64,000 nucleotides of DNA, from assembly GCF_019063845.1 (NCBI RefSeq), contig NZ_CP077683.1, positions 4,270,501 through 4,334,500 on the forward strand, read 5' to 3'. The stretch's first letter is position 1, and each line of letters begins with the position of its first letter. Made by a program: the position numbers and the translations under genes. Below the pieces are notes generated by a model. It was not told the origin of the DNA. It did not search any database and saw only the letters and a program-made list of their open reading frames with translations. This DNA is from Geomonas subterranea (GTDB taxonomy: Bacteria; Desulfobacterota; Desulfuromonadia; Geobacterales; Geobacteraceae). Shown here in pieces: positions 14,589-26,668 of this stretch.

Positions 14589-16409
14589 CTACATTTCCAC
14601 CCGAGTCACGACCCCCTGCAGCTTGGCGGCGGGAAGCTTGTTGAACTGCACGAAGTTCGGCGTCACCTTCTTGATCAGGTCGAACAGTTTCCAGACCGGG
14701 TTCCTGGTCTCGATGTCCTCTACGCCGTAGAAGATGACCTTCTCCTGGATGCCGTTCTCCTTGAGCTGCTTCTCTATGTCCAGCACCTCCATGTACCCCG
14801 CGCTGATCTGGAAGAACTCCAGGCCCGTGCCGACGTCCTTCTTGTGGTGCACGATGTTGCCGAAGGGCTCGTCGGTGCGCAGGATCGAGATGAGCACGTT
14901 CCGCTCGTAGATGATGTTCGAGCGGATCATGCAGTGCACGATGTACGGGGGGATCACGTCGATCGCCTTGATGAAGAAGAGCGCGGTTCCCGGGATGTTC
15001 TTCGCCTTGGCGTAGATCTGCTCGTAGGAGAGGAGGAAGATGTCGAGGTCGAGCGGGCGCAGGGCCCGGTAGAGGTGGCGCTGGCCGTTGGTCCAGACCT
15101 GGATGGTGATGAACGGGATCGAGGCCAGGATGATGGACCAGTAGGCGCCGTGCGCGAATTTCGGGAAGGTCGCGGTGAAGTAGATGACGTCGATGACGGC
15201 GATGACGCAGACGACCGGTACCTTCCACTTCTTGGTGGTCCGCGAGAAGACCATGATCATCATGATGGCGGTGATGGTCATGGAGCCGGTGACCGCCATG
15301 CCGTAGGCGGCCGCCAGGTTCCCGGACTTCTGGAAGAAGAACATGACGAAGATGACCGCGCACATGAGGGTCCAGTTCACCGCGCCGATGTAGATCTGCG
15401 ACTGCATGTGGGTCGAGGTGTAATCGACCTTGAAAAGGGGCATGAGGCGCGTGGTGATCCCCTGGTAGACGATGGAGAAGACGCCGCTGATGATGGACTG
15501 CGACGCGATGATGGTGGCGAAGATGGTGAGGATCAGGAACGGGATGTATAAGAGCGATGACTCGCTCTGGATCATGGAGAACAGGATGTTCTTGCTCCCC
15601 GGGTGCTGCAGCAGGAATGCCCCCTGGCCCAGGTAGTTCATGTACAGCGCGGCGAAGACGAAATACCAGGCGCGGATGATCGGTTTCTTCCCGAGGTGCC
15701 CCATGTCGGCGTAGAGGGCCTCGCCGCCGGTGGCGCACAGGATCACCTCGGAGAGCACGAAATAGCCGGCGATGCCGTTCTCCCGGAAGAAGTTGACCGC
15801 GTGGACGGGGTTTATGGCGCCGACGATCTCCGGGGTCCCGGAAACGGAGACCAGGCCCGAGACGAAGAGCGCCCCGAAGTACAGGATCATGATCGGGCCG
15901 AAGATGCCGGTGATCTTGTCCGTGCCGCGCGACTGGAAGAAGAAGAGGGTGATGGCGATCATCGCGGCGATGCCGACGAGGACTCCCTGCGGGGTCGCTT
16001 CCAGGCCCGGGATGAGCAGCAGACCCTCCACCGCCGAGAGTATCGAGATGGCGGGGGTGATGACGCCGTCGCCCAAAAGGAGCGAGACCCCCAGGAAGGA
16101 GAGGAAACCCGCGAAGGCGAGGATGCGCCCCTGCCGGAAGAGCTTGATGATGATCTCCCGGAGCACGATCTCTCCCCCCTGCCCCTTCTTGCCGAGGCTC
16201 ATGGCGAGCCAGGCGTACTCCGCCGTGACCAGGATGGTCATGGTCCAAAAGACCAGGCAGAGGATGCCGTACACGTTGGAGAGTGTGGGCTTGGTCAGGG
16301 TGAAGACGACGGTGAGGGTATATATGGGGCTCGTGCCGATGTCGCCGAACACGAGGCCGAGCGCCTTGACGATGCCGCCCCAGTAGGAAAGTTCGGTTTT
16401 CTGGCTCAT
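14589..16409 (-). CDS. kup: KUP-type potassium uptake protein (first of a tandem pair)
   Basis: This 606-residue protein has the same layout as the downstream kup: YWGGIVKALGLVFGDIGTSP, GDGVITPAISILSAVEGLLL, CATGGEALYADMGHLGKKP and the cytoplasmic tail with NIIYERNVLIS. Start ATG 16409 follows GGAG; a 14-residue extension to 16451 has no support. A promoter candidate lies about 75-100 bases upstream. No c-di-AMP (ydaO-type) riboswitch was recognised before either copy. Confidence 0.93.
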   Translation of the reverse strand: MSQKTELSYWGGIVKALGLVFGDIGTSPIYTLTVVFTLTKPTLSNVYGILCLVFWTMTILVTAEYAWLAMSLGKKGQGGEIVLREIIIKLFRQGRILAFAGFLSFLGVSLLLGDGVITPAISILSAVEGLLLIPGLEATPQGVLVGIAAMIAITLFFFQSRGTDKITGIFGPIMILYFGALFVSGLVSVSGTPEIVGAINPVHAVNFFRENGIAGYFVLSEVILCATGGEALYADMGHLGKKPIIRAWYFVFAALYMNYLGQGAFLLQHPGSKNILFSMIQSESSLLYIPFLILTIFATIIASQSIISGVFSIVYQGITTRLMPLFKVDYTSTHMQSQIYIGAVNWTLMCAVIFVMFFFQKSGNLAAAYGMAVTGSMTITAIMMIMVFSRTTKKWKVPVVCVIAVIDVIYFTATFPKFAHGAYWSIILASIPFITIQVWTNGQRHLYRALRPLDLDIFLLSYEQIYAKAKNIPGTALFFIKAIDVIPPYIVHCMIRSNIIYERNVLISILRTDEPFGNIVHHKKDVGTGLEFFQISAGYMEVLDIEKQLKENGIQEKVIFYGVEDIETRNPVWKLFDLIKKVTPNFVQFNKLPAAKLQGVVTRVEM

Positions 16410-16480
16410 AAGACTCCAGGATGAAGTAATAGCAACAGTGGCGCACGGCAAAAGCGGCCGGTCTTGCCAGCGTAACAGGA

Positions 16481-16510
16481 CTTATACACTAATGGGTGAG
16501 GATTTGTCAC
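16481..16510 (-). promoter_or_regulatory. Candidate promoter of the kup pair
   Basis: On the minus strand GTGACA (16510-16505), an 18-base spacer and TATAAG (16486-16481) lie about 75 bases before the first kup start. It diverges from the ileS promoter. Confidence 0.45.
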
Positions 16511-16583
16511 GATTCCTGCTGGGAAAACGCCTCTTTCAGGAAGTTTCGGGCGAGTTCCTGATGGCGGAAATCCCTGTTTGCGC

Positions 16584-16612
16584 TTGACATTACCGCCTAT
16601 TGCTTGTAGCTT
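16584..16612 (+). promoter_or_regulatory. Candidate promoter of ileS
   Basis: TTGACA at 16584-16589, a 17-base spacer and TAGCTT at 16607-16612 end 47 bases before the ileS start. No T-box is expected or seen. Confidence 0.55.
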
Positions 16613-16659
16613 AAGTCGTTTCTCTCATGGCTTGAACTGACAGTGCGGAGGCCGTTTAC

Positions 16660-19437
16660 ATGGATTACAAGGACACTCTCAATCTCCCGATCACCAACTT
16701 CCCGATGAAGGGAAATCTCCCCCAGCGCGAGCCCGAGATGCTCAAGCAGTGGGCAGAGGTTGACATACACAACAAGATCGAGGAGGCCGGCAAAGGCAAG
16801 CCGCGTTACGTGCTGCACGACGGCCCTCCCTACGCCAACGGCCACATCCATATCGGCCACGCCCTGAACAAGATCCTCAAGGACATCGTTTTAAAGAGCA
16901 AGCGGATGGAAGGCTTCGCCGCCCCCTATGTTCCGGGGTGGGACTGCCACGGGCTCCCCATCGAGCTGCAGGTGGAGAAGAACCTCGGCTCCAAGAAGCA
17001 CGAGATCTCGAAGCTGGAGATGCGCAAACTCTGCCGCGAGTACGCGGCCAAGTTCGTCGGCATCCAGCGCGCCGAGTTCGAGCGGCTGGGGATCTTCGGC
17101 GACTGGAACGAACCGTACCTGACCATGAACGCGAGCTACGAGGGGGCGACCGCCCGCGAGCTGGCGCGCTTTGCCGAGAACGGCGGCCTCTACAAGGGAA
17201 AGAAACCGGTACACTGGTGCTCCTCCTGCGGCACGGCGCTCGCCGAGGCCGAGGTCGAGTACGCCGACCACAAGTCCCCGTCCGTGTTCGTGAAGTTCCC
17301 CCTCAAGGAGGACCTCGGCAGCGCGGTGCCGGAGCTTTCCGGCAAGAAGGCGTCCATGGTGATCTGGACCACCACCCCCTGGACCCTCCCGGCGAACCTC
17401 GCCATCGCCATCCATCCCGAACTGGAGTACGTGGCGCTCGCACTCACTACCGGCGACGTGGTCATCGTGGCTGACGGACTGAAGGAGAGCTTCCTGAAGG
17501 AGATAGGCGCGGAAGGCGAGGTGCTCGCCACGTTCCCCTCCAGGGTCCTCGAGAAGAAGCTGGCCCGTCACCCGTTCTACGATCAGGATTCCGTGATCCT
17601 GCTGGGGGAGCACGTAACCCTGGAAGCAGGTACCGGCTGCGTCCACACCGCGCCCGGCCACGGCCAGGAAGACTACGAGCTGGGGCTCGCGGAAGGGCTC
17701 GATATCTACAACCCGGTCGACAACCGCGGCCGCTTCTACGAGAACATCGAGTTCTTCGGCGGCCAGTTCGTCTTCGACGCCAACAAGAACGTGATCGAGA
17801 AGCTGACCGAGGTGGGCGCGCTTTTGGGTTCCAAGGAGATTTCCCACTCCTACCCGCACTGCTGGCGCTGCAAGAAGCCGGTCATCTTCCGCGCCACCGA
17901 GCAGTGGTTCATCTCCATGGAGAAGAACGACCTGCGCGGCAAGTCGCTCACCGAGATCAACAACGTGAACTGGATCCCGAAGTGGGGACGTGAGCGCATC
18001 TACGGCATGATCGAGAACCGTCCCGACTGGTGCGTTTCCCGCCAGCGCTCCTGGGGCGTCCCCATCGCCGCCTTCTACTGCAAGAGCTGCGGCCATGTCA
18101 TGGCCGACGGCAAGATCATGCACCAGGTCGCCGACCTCTTCGCCGAGCACACCTCGGACATCTGGTACGACTGGGACGCCGCGAAGTTCCTCCCGGAAGG
18201 GACCAGCTGCCCCTCCTGCGGCAAGAACGAGTTCGAGAAGGAAGGGGACATCCTCGACGTCTGGTTCGACTCCGGCACCTCGCACGCCGCCGTGCTCGAG
18301 CTGCGCGACAACCTCGGCTCTCCTGCCGACATGTACCTGGAAGGTAGCGACCAGCACCGCGGCTGGTTCCACTCCTCGCTTCTGGCCAGCGTCGGCACCC
18401 GCGGCCGCGCCCCCTACAAGAACGTGCTCACCCACGGCTTCGTCATGGACGGCGCCGGTAGGAAGATGAGCAAGTCCGTGGGGAACGTGGTGGCACCCGA
18501 GGACGTCATCAAGAAGTTCGGCGCCGACGTGCTCCGCCTCTGGGTCGCCGCGCAGGACTACCGCGACGATCTGCGCATCTCCCAGGAGATCCTGACCCGG
18601 CTCTCGGAGAGCTACCGCCGCATCAGGAACACCTGCCGTTACATCCTGGGCAGCATCCACGACTTCAACCCGGACACCGACTGTGTCCCGTTCCAGGAGA
18701 TGCCGGAGCTGGACCGCTGGGCCATGCACCATCTGGAGCTTTTGAAGGAGAAGGTGCTCGCCTCCTACACCGACAGCGAGTTCCACATCCTCTACCACGC
18801 GGTGAACGGCTTCTGCACCGTCGAGATGAGCGCCTTCTACCTCGACATCCTCAAGGACCGCGTCTACACCTCCAGGAAGGATTCGCTGGCCAGGAGAAGC
18901 GGCCAGACCGTCATGTACAAGGTGCTCGACGCCCTGGTGCGCATGGTCGCGCCGGTGCTTTCCTTCACCGCCGAGGAGGTCTGGGCCGAGATGCCCGGCA
19001 CCCGCGAGAGCAGTGTGCACCTGGCGCTCTTCCCGGCGCTCACCCCGGAGGTCAAGGACGAGGCGCTGGCCGCCCGCTGGGAGAAGATCATCAAGATCCG
19101 CTCCGAGGTTTCCAAGGCGCTCGAACTCGCCCGCGTCAAGAAGGTCATCGGGCACTCCCTCGACGCCGCCGTCGCCATCAAGGCGTCCGGCGAGACCGGG
19201 GCGCTGCTGAAGGATTACGCGGAGCAACTCGCCGAGATCTTCATCGTCTCGAAGGCGGGGCTTGCCGGCGAAGTCTCCGGGGAGGTTTACGTCGCGGAAG
19301 GGGTGGAAGGGCTCGAGGTGGGCGTGAGCGCCGCCCCCGGGGAAAAGTGCGAGCGCTGCTGGTGCTACAGCGAGAAGCTGGGAGAAGATGCCGGACACCC
19401 GGGCATCTGCCCGAAGTGTCTCGCGGCCGTGAAATAG
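16660..19437 (+). CDS. ileS: Isoleucyl-tRNA synthetase
   Basis: The 925-residue class I synthetase charges tRNA-Ile. Visible parts are the HIGH motif in [11 protein letters not shown] (about 61), the CP1 editing domain with [12 protein letters not shown], the KMSKS loop in RKMSKSVGN (about 601), an anticodon-binding helical domain, and a C-terminal zinc finger with CERCWC and CPKC. Length matches bacterial IleS type 1. GGAGG precedes ATG 16660. It is followed by lspA with 143 bases between, filled by a palindromic repeat. Confidence 0.97.
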   Translation: MDYKDTLNLPITNFPMKGNLPQREPEMLKQWAEVDIHNKIEEAGKGKPRYVLHDGPPYANGHIHIGHALNKILKDIVLKSKRMEGFAAPYVPGWDCHGLPIELQVEKNLGSKKHEISKLEMRKLCREYAAKFVGIQRAEFERLGIFGDWNEPYLTMNASYEGATARELARFAENGGLYKGKKPVHWCSSCGTALAEAEVEYADHKSPSVFVKFPLKEDLGSAVPELSGKKASMVIWTTTPWTLPANLAIAIHPELEYVALALTTGDVVIVADGLKESFLKEIGAEGEVLATFPSRVLEKKLARHPFYDQDSVILLGEHVTLEAGTGCVHTAPGHGQEDYELGLAEGLDIYNPVDNRGRFYENIEFFGGQFVFDANKNVIEKLTEVGALLGSKEISHSYPHCWRCKKPVIFRATEQWFISMEKNDLRGKSLTEINNVNWIPKWGRERIYGMIENRPDWCVSRQRSWGVPIAAFYCKSCGHVMADGKIMHQVADLFAEHTSDIWYDWDAAKFLPEGTSCPSCGKNEFEKEGDILDVWFDSGTSHAAVLELRDNLGSPADMYLEGSDQHRGWFHSSLLASVGTRGRAPYKNVLTHGFVMDGAGRKMSKSVGNVVAPEDVIKKFGADVLRLWVAAQDYRDDLRISQEILTRLSESYRRIRNTCRYILGSIHDFNPDTDCVPFQEMPELDRWAMHHLELLKEKVLASYTDSEFHILYHAVNGFCTVEMSAFYLDILKDRVYTSRKDSLARRSGQTVMYKVLDALVRMVAPVLSFTAEEVWAEMPGTRESSVHLALFPALTPEVKDEALAARWEKIIKIRSEVSKALELARVKKVIGHSLDAAVAIKASGETGALLKDYAEQLAEIFIVSKAGLAGEVSGEVYVAEGVEGLEVGVSAAPGEKCERCWCYSEKLGEDAGHPGICPKCLAAVK

Positions 19438-19459
19438 GCAGCTAAATCTTTATTGGATT

Positions 19460-19554
19460 CCCCTCTCCCCCCGGGAGAGGGTGCCCGAAGGGCGGGTGAG
19501 GGCGGTGCCGCAGGCGATACCCTCACCCTGGCCCTCTCCCAGAGGGAGAGGGGA
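19460..19554. repeat. Paired CCCTCTCCC/GGGAGAGGG repeat between ileS and lspA
   Basis: Two hairpins of the CCCTCTCC...GGGAGAGGG type lie in inverted orientation, joined by GGGTGAGGG...CCCTCACCC segments. The same composite occurs after lspA (20120-20222) and a single arm before recX (42132-42169). Confidence 0.65.
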
Positions 19555-19580
19555 CCTCGGACCAACTTCTAAAGGACCCT

Positions 19581-20087
19581 ATGAAACCAAAATACATCAT
19601 CCTCGCGGCGGTATCGGCACTGGTGCTGGTCCTGGACCAGTTGAGCAAGGTCTACATCGACCGGAGCATGACCCTGCACAGCTCCTATCCCGTCATCGAG
19701 GGATTCTTCAACATCACCTATCTGCGCAACAAGGGGGCCGCCTTCGGGATCCTGGCCTCCTCGAGCTACCGGCTCCCCTTCTTCCTGATGGTCTCGACCA
19801 TCGCGGTGATCGTGATCCTGGTTGCGGTCAGCAGGATGCGGGACGACCAGACCTGGAACGTCGCATCCCTGTCGCTCATCTTTTCGGGTGCCTTGGGCAA
19901 CATGATCGACCGCGTCCGCCTGGGCGAGGTCATCGACTTCCTGGACGTGCACTGGAAGGGGCACCACTGGCCCGCCTTCAACATCGCCGACTCCGCCATC
20001 TGCGTCGGTGTCTTCATCCTGGCCGTCGATATGATCCTCGAGGAGCGCAGGGAAAAGCAGAAGACACCACCCACAGAAAGCCAGTAG
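19581..20087 (+). CDS. lspA: Lipoprotein signal peptidase
   Basis: The 168-residue inner-membrane aspartyl protease cleaves prolipoprotein signal peptides before the modified Cys. Four membrane helices are visible. The family motifs are present: LDQLSKVYID, NITYLRNKGAAFGIL, GALGNMIDRVRLGEVIDF with the first catalytic Asp, and FNIADSAICVG with the second. AAAGGA lies before ATG 19581. Linkage of ileS and lspA is common in bacteria. Confidence 0.96.
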   Translation: MKPKYIILAAVSALVLVLDQLSKVYIDRSMTLHSSYPVIEGFFNITYLRNKGAAFGILASSSYRLPFFLMVSTIAVIVILVAVSRMRDDQTWNVASLSLIFSGALGNMIDRVRLGEVIDFLDVHWKGHHWPAFNIADSAICVGVFILAVDMILEERREKQKTPPTESQ

Positions 20088-20119
20088 CTTCGCCGCCCCA
20101 TCCCGGCGCGTCCATTCTT

Positions 20120-20222
20120 CCTCTCCCCCTGGGAGAGGGCCGGGGTGAGGGATCTGGCCGTCCCGACAATCTATCTTCGTGGCAACGCCCTCACCCCTAC
20201 CCCTCTCCCGGGGGGCGAGGGG
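20120..20222. repeat. Paired CCCTCTCCC/GGGAGAGGG repeat after lspA
   Basis: The same composite as at 19460-19554: CCTCTCCCCCTGGGAGAGG at the left and CCCTCACCCCTACCCCTCTCCC at the right. It lies between the converging lspA and ybgC genes and may end transcription from both. Confidence 0.6.
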
Positions 20223-20238
20223 TTCTTTGCACCCTGCT

Positions 20239-20649
20239 TCAACCCTCCTGCGGATTCTCCTCCAAGAGCCTCGTGAACAGCTCCCTGATCTCGTTGGGGA
20301 GGCGCCGCGCCTTCATCTCCGGACTCACGCACGCCAGCGTCACCTTCGCCTCCACCAGCAGCTTGTCGTCTTCCTTCCTGACCACCTGCTGCGCCACCGT
20401 GAACGAACTGTTTTTCAGCGTGGCGATCTGGGTGCGCACCACCAGGAGGTCGTCCAGCCGCGCCGGCGCGCGGAAGTTCGCCTCGATGGCGACCACCGGG
20501 AAGATGATCCCCATGTCGTGCATCTCGCGCACCGACAGCCCGTGCCCCCTGAGGAATTCCGTCCTGGCCCGTTCCATGTAGCTTATGTAGTTGGAGTGGT
20601 AGACCACCCCCCCCGCGTCGGTGTCCTCGTAGTAGATCCTTACTTCCAT
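20239..20649 (-). CDS. ybgC: YbgC-type acyl-CoA thioesterase
   Basis: The 136-residue hot-dog fold protein has the 4HBT active-site pattern YYEDTDAGGVVYHSNYISYMERAR at residues 6-29, with the catalytic Asp. ATG 20649 follows GAGGAGG. YbgC hydrolyses short acyl-CoA or acyl-ACP thioesters and is often linked to tol-pal, but no tol genes are here. It is the last gene of the long minus-strand run, separated from glnE by an inverted pair of dispersed repeats. Confidence 0.9.
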   Translation of the reverse strand: MEVRIYYEDTDAGGVVYHSNYISYMERARTEFLRGHGLSVREMHDMGIIFPVVAIEANFRAPARLDDLLVVRTQIATLKNSSFTVAQQVVRKEDDKLLVEAKVTLACVSPEMKARRLPNEIRELFTRLLEENPQEG

Positions 20650-20700
20650 GTAGCCTCCTCAATAAAAAAGACCCCGTGAGGGGACGCATCGGACCTGCTC

Positions 20701-20812
20701 TGTAGGGGCGAATAATCATTCGCCCGGTTTTGGAGATGCCCTTCTTTGGCAAGCGGTCAGCACCCTGCCGAGATGAGCGGCTTGGCTGGGCGAATCATTA
20801 TTCGCCCCTACA
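20701..20812. repeat. Inverted pair of GGGCGAAT..ATTCGCCC repeats
   Basis: A 25-base unit at 20701-20725 (TGTAGGGGCGAATAATCATT then CGCCC) is repeated in opposite orientation at 20788-20812, with one mismatch between the arms. The 62 bases between show no gene. The element lies between glnE and ybgC and resembles a small non-autonomous repeat of the REP/BIME type. Confidence 0.7.
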
Positions 20813-20821
20813 GGTGTTGCC

Positions 20822-23800
20822 TCACTCCGTGGGGGACGGCGGTGTGGCCGCCTCTTCGCCGGGCCCTTCCCCCCCCAGGATCCTGCCATATACCTCGCGC
20901 ACCGCCTCGGTAACCCGCTCGTAATCCGCCATGAGCGCCTGCCCCGGGTTCTTCAGCATGGAATCGTAACCAAGCCTCCTGGCCAGCTTGTTCAGGTACT
21001 TGAGCGGCCCCCCCAGGTCGTTCATCGAGTAGTCGTGGATGATCCTGAGGCGGTTCTCCAGGCGGCGCAGGAAACGGTACCCCTCGGCAAGGGCCTGGAA
21101 ATCGGGCTCGGGTATGATGCCGAGCAGGCGCATGGCGTCCATCGCCTCCAGCGTGTTCGATACGCGGATCTCACCGTGCTCGCAGCCGTGCTTGAGCTGC
21201 AGGAACTGGATGATGAACTCCACATCGACCATGCCGCCGCGCCCGGTCTTGATGTTGTAGCTCCCGGTCGATTCCTTGGCGAGCTCGTTCTCCATGCGCA
21301 TCCTGAGACGGTGGATCTCCTTGCGCACCGAGTCGTCGGCGCTGGAGCCGTACACCGTCTGCTCGATGACCTGTTCCACCTTCACCTTCAGCCGCGGGTC
21401 GCCGTAGGTCACCCGCGCCTTGGTGAGCGCCTGGCGCTCCCAGATCTGCGCCTCGGAGGCATGGTAGCTCTGGAAGGATTCCAGGAGGTGACCAGGGGGC
21501 CGGCGTTGCCGGAGGGACGCAGCCTGGTGTCGATCTTGTAGGCATACCCCTCTCGGGTCTGGGTGGTCAGCACCAGGATGATCTTCTGCCCGAGCTTGGC
21601 GAAGTACTCCCGGTTGGTGATGCTCTTCTCGCCGTCCGTGAACCCCTGCCCGTCGTAGATGTAGATGACGTCGAGGTCCGAGTGGTAGTTGAGTTCGAAG
21701 CCGCCGAGCTTCCCCATGGCCACGATGGCGAAGGCCGCCTCGTGCCTGGTGCCGTCCTCGTTGACCACCATGGGGCGGCCGAAACGGGCCAGCTCCCCCG
21801 TCGCTATGCAGCAGGCCGCGGCGAGGGTCACATCGGCCAGGTCGGTCAACTGCTGCGCCACCTCGGGCTGCTTCATCTTGCCGTAGATGTCGTTCATGCC
21901 GATGCGCAGGAATTCCTCGTGGCGGTAGCTCCGGATCGCATCCAGCTGCTCCTCCAGGCCGTCGGCCTGGGTGATGAAATCATCCAGTTCCCTGGCCATG
22001 GTGGCGCGCTCTTTCTGCAGGTAGGCGTAGCCGCGCGTGGTCATGCTGTCCAGAAGTTCCGGGTGACCGATGAAGATCTTGGAGAGGAACTCGGACATCC
22101 CGAACATCGAGGTGAGGAGCTTCAGGATGTCCCGGTTCTCGGCGAGAAGCGCGTAGATGGAGGAGCGGGTCCGCTGCGAGGAGAGGAAGCGCTCCAGGTT
22201 CGCCAGCGCCAGGTCGGGGTCGGGAGAGCTGAACACCTCCTGCAGGAACAGGGGGGCGATCTTCTCGAGGGTGCGCCTCCCCTGCTCGGTCAGGTTCGCC
22301 CGTGCGGGGCCGTCGCGCAGCACCAGGAGGTTCTGGTAGGCCGCGTCCGGGTGCTCGAAATGCCTCTCCTCGAGCATGTCCTTGATCAGGTCCGGATCGG
22401 CGTTGTGGTCGAAGAAGAAGTGCACCTCCGGGAGCACCTCCTCCTTGATCTTCTCGTCGCGCGACAGGAACAGGTCGCCGTAGATGGCGGAGACGGCGCG
22501 CCTGTGACCTTCCAGGGTCTCCTGGAACCGGTGCAGGCCGTCCTTTCTGAGGTAGCCGCTGCGACGTGCCAGCGCGCGCAGCTCCTCTTCCTTGCGCGGA
22601 AGGGCATGGGTCTGCCGCTCCTGGACCACCTGGATCCGGTGCTCGACGGTGCGAAGGAAGCGGTAGGCGTCCGAAAGGGCGGCGCAGTCGGCTTCCTTGA
22701 TGATGCGCGCCTGGTGGAGCGTCTGCAGGGCCTTCAGGGAATTGCGTTCGCGCAGGTGCGGGTTCTTGCCGGCGTAGACCAGCTGCAGCGCCTGAATGAA
22801 GAACTCGATCTCCCGGATGCCGCCGCGCCCGAGCTTGATGTTGATCTCCCCCTCCTGGTTCCTGGCCAGCGAGGCGTCGATCTTCTTCTTCATGGCCATC
22901 ATGTCCTCGATCAGGTTGTAGTCGAGGTAGCGGCGGTAGATGAACGGGGTCAGCGCGGCCAGGATCCTTTCGCCGAGCTCTATGGAGCCTGCCACGGGGC
23001 GCGCCTTCATCATGGCGGCACGCTCCCAGGACTGTCCCCACGCCTCGTAGTAGACCTCGGCGGAGCGCATGGAGCTGGCGAGGTCCCCCGCCTTTCCGTC
23101 CGGCCTCAGTCCCATGTCGACCCGGAACACGAAGCCATCCTCGGTGACCTGGGAGATGGCCCGGCTCACCATCTCGGCGAGTTTCACGAAGAAGGCGTGC
23201 AGCGAGAGCTTGCTCTTGAACCCGCCGCGGCCGTCCGGGATGCCCGTGCTTTCCCCCTTGTCGGAGGAGTAGAAGTAGATGAGGTCGATGTCGGAGGAGA
23301 AGTTGAGTTCCCTGCCGCCGAACTTGCCCATGCCGATGATGGTGAATTCCGCCTGGACAGGTCCGTCGGGGGTGTCCTCCATCGGCGTGCCATGCTCCTG
23401 CACCAGTTGCGCGAAGGCGGCCTCGTAGGAGAGTTGCAGGGTGACCGCTGCCAGCGAGGAGAGTTCTCCGGTGACTTCTTCCAGGGTCGCCAGGCCGTTG
23501 AGGTCGCGTGCGGCGATGCGCAGCATCTCGGAATACTTGAAGCGGCGCAGGTGGGAGAAGATGTCGGCGTAGCCGGTGCCTTGAGGGATGCGGTCGCGCA
23601 GGGCCTGCAGCATCTCGTCTTCGCTGCGGCGCTGCATGATCTCGCGTTCGATGAAGAGGCGCCGCAGGCAGGATGGGTCCCTGAAGATGATGTTGGTCAG
23701 GAAGGGGGAGGAGCCGCAGATGTTCATCAACTGGATGTTGAGCGCGCGGCGGGAGCAGATCTCCAGCAGGATCTCGCCCGGCACCACGGTGCTGATGCGC

Positions 23801-24020
23801 TCGAAACCGTTCAGCGCCATGTCGGGGAGCGGCGTGGCGAGTGCGGCGAGCGCCAGCTCGACCAGGCGCTCGCCGGGGAGGAGTTCCGAGAGAAGCCTCA
23901 GGTTTTCGACCGAGCGCGCGCCATAGCTGAACCCGACCAGTTCCAGCTGGTGAGACAGATCCCCTTTATCCGGCTCCGAGAGCGCGGAAAGAAGCAGCGC
24001 GGCCAGGTCTGACAGGCGGC

Positions 24021-24024
<4 letters not shown>
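20822..24024 (-). pseudogene. glnE: glnE, glutamine synthetase adenylyltransferase/removase, with one-base frameshift
   Basis: The reading frame from ATG 24024 runs through the N-terminal removase domain (GMGKFGGRELNFSSDIDL, about 238) and the C-terminal transferase motif (AMGKLGGFELNYHSDLDV, about 775). It then changes frame near 21484-21488, after RPSGNAGPLVTS. The remaining GlnE sequence continues in another frame to 20822 (VTYGDPRLKVKVEQ, TGRGGMVDVEF). One C restored in the CCTCC tract would rejoin both parts into about 1067 residues. So either glnE is broken or the base call is wrong. The start overlaps the mtnA stop (ATGA). Confidence 0.85.
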
Positions 24025-25061
<1,037 letters not shown>

Positions 25062-25098
25062 TGTTACCTCGTTAGAAAGCTAACTTCAAAAACGAACT

Positions 25099-25193
25099 TT
25101 TTAACGCAAAGCCGCAAAGACGCAAAGTGAATCTGGTGCTAAACCCTTTATTCTCTTTTGCTTTTCTTCGCGCCTTTGCGTCTTTGCGTTACA
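25099..25193. repeat. Inverted TTAACGCAAAG-type repeat between gatB and mtnA
   Basis: TTAACGCAAAGCCGCAAAGA at the left and GCGCCTTTGCGTCTTTGCG at the right are inverted arms around about 45 AT-rich bases. The same pair of arms recurs at 32258-32347. No gene is seen inside. Confidence 0.65.
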
Positions 25194-25201
25194 TTCCGGT
25201 T

Positions 25202-26641
25202 TTACGCCTGAAGCTTCTTCAGCAGCAGCTCGTTCACCACGGCGGGGTTGGCCTTCCCCTTGGAGGCGCGCATGACCTGACCGACGAAGAACCCGAAGAC
25301 GGTTTCCTTGCCGCCCCGGTACTGTTCGACCTGGCCCGGGTTGTTCTTTAGCACTTCGTCAACCATCGCCTCGATGGCGCCGGTATCGGAAACCTGCACC
25401 AGCCCTTTCTCCTCGACGATCTTCTCCGGCGCCTTGCCGCTCTTGTACATCTCGTCGAAGACGGTCTTGGCGATCTTGCCGGAGATGGTCCCCTTCTCCA
25501 TCAGCTTCAGCAGGTCGGCCAGGAGCGCCGGCGTCACCGGGCAGTCGGTGATGGAGCGGTTGTTGTCCTCGTTGAGCGCGCGGGAGACTTCACCCATGAC
25601 CCAGTTGGAGACGGTCTTCGCCTGCGGGAACAGGGCCACCGTCTCCTCGTAGTACTGCGCCAGCTCGCGGCTCGACACCAGCACCTCGGCGTCGTACTCG
25701 GGAAGACCCAGTTCCGCGACGTAGCGGGCCCGCTTCGCCTCAGGGAGTTCCGGCAGCGTGGCGCGCACGTCCTCGATCCACTGGTCCGGGATCAATACCG
25801 GAACGAGGTCCGGGTCCGGGAAATAGCGGTAGTCGTGCGCCTCCTCCTTGCCGCGCATGGAGCGGGTGGTGCCGGTGTTCGGGTCGAAGAGACGGGTCTC
25901 CTGGATCACCTTGCCGCCGTCGTCGAGGATCTCCGCCTGGCGCTCGATCTCGTACTCGATCGCCTGCTTGATGAACTTGAAGGAGTTGATGTTTTTGAGC
26001 TCCGCGCGGGTGCCGAAGACGGTGGAGCCGACCGGCATGAGCGAGACGTTGGCGTCGCAGCGGAAGCTACCCTCCTCGAGGTTGCCGTCGCAGATGCCGA
26101 GGTACATGACGATCTGGTGCAGCTTCTTGAGATAGGCGATGGCCTCGTCCGGCGAGCGCATGTCCGGCTCGGAGACGATCTCCAGGAGCGGCGTGCAGGC
26201 GCGGTTCAGGTCGACGCAGGAGTCGTCCACCCCGGGGATGTCCGCGTGCACCAGCTTGCCGGCGTCCTCCTCCATGTGGATGCGGGTGATGCCGATCCGT
26301 TTCTTCTCGCCCTCCACCTCGATGTCCAGGTGGCCGTGCTGGCAGATGGGGAGGTCGAACTGGCTGATCTGGTACCCCTTGGGGAGGTCCGGGTAGAAGT
26401 AGTTCTTCCGGGCGAAGACGTTTCTCTGGGTGATCGAGCAGTTGGTGGCGAGGCCGGCGAGGATGGCGTTTTCCACCACCTGCTTGTTGAGGACCGGGAG
26501 GGCGCCGGGAAAGCCGAGGCAGACCGGGCAGGTCTGCGAGTTCGGCTCGGCTCCGAAGCGGGTCGAGCAGCCGCAGAAGATCTTGGTGTTGGTGGTGAGC
26601 TGGGTGTGCACCTCAAGCCCGATGACAACCTGATATTTCAT
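25202..26641 (-). CDS. gatB: Asp-tRNA(Asn)/Glu-tRNA(Gln) amidotransferase subunit B
   Basis: The 479-residue GatB is the kinase and tRNA-binding subunit. It opens [14 protein letters not shown], has the zinc-site Cys pairs CGCS and CPVCLG, the [17 protein letters not shown] cradle motif, EEDAGKL, and a C-terminal helical YqeY-like tail. It works with GatA and GatC encoded just upstream. No separate glnS/asnS was seen here, consistent with transamidation. A repeat of about 140 bases separates it from gatA. Confidence 0.96.
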   Translation of the reverse strand: MKYQVVIGLEVHTQLTTNTKIFCGCSTRFGAEPNSQTCPVCLGFPGALPVLNKQVVENAILAGLATNCSITQRNVFARKNYFYPDLPKGYQISQFDLPICQHGHLDIEVEGEKKRIGITRIHMEEDAGKLVHADIPGVDDSCVDLNRACTPLLEIVSEPDMRSPDEAIAYLKKLHQIVMYLGICDGNLEEGSFRCDANVSLMPVGSTVFGTRAELKNINSFKFIKQAIEYEIERQAEILDDGGKVIQETRLFDPNTGTTRSMRGKEEAHDYRYFPDPDLVPVLIPDQWIEDVRATLPELPEAKRARYVAELGLPEYDAEVLVSSRELAQYYEETVALFPQAKTVSNWVMGEVSRALNEDNNRSITDCPVTPALLADLLKLMEKGTISGKIAKTVFDEMYKSGKAPEKIVEEKGLVQVSDTGAIEAMVDEVLKNNPGQVEQYRGGKETVFGFFVGQVMRASKGKANPAVVNELLLKKLQA

Positions 26642-26668
26642 ATGAGCTCCAAAAAACCGAAAGGCTGT

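Noticed and set aside
14589..16409. c-di-AMP (ydaO) riboswitch before the kup pair
   Set aside because: The leader is short and shows none of the conserved ydaO helices; only a promoter-like pattern was found.
16891..19398. Minus-strand open frame of over 800 codons opposite ileS
   Set aside because: Shadow of a certain tRNA synthetase gene; composition is unlike any real protein.
21682..24012. Long plus-strand open frame of about 776 codons opposite glnE
   Set aside because: It mirrors the glnE coding strand, has low-complexity composition and no ribosome site or motif.
25099..25193. CRISPR-like array at the GCAAAGACGC repeats
   Set aside because: Only two inverted arms, with short internal periodicity and no regular spacers; no cas gene is present.
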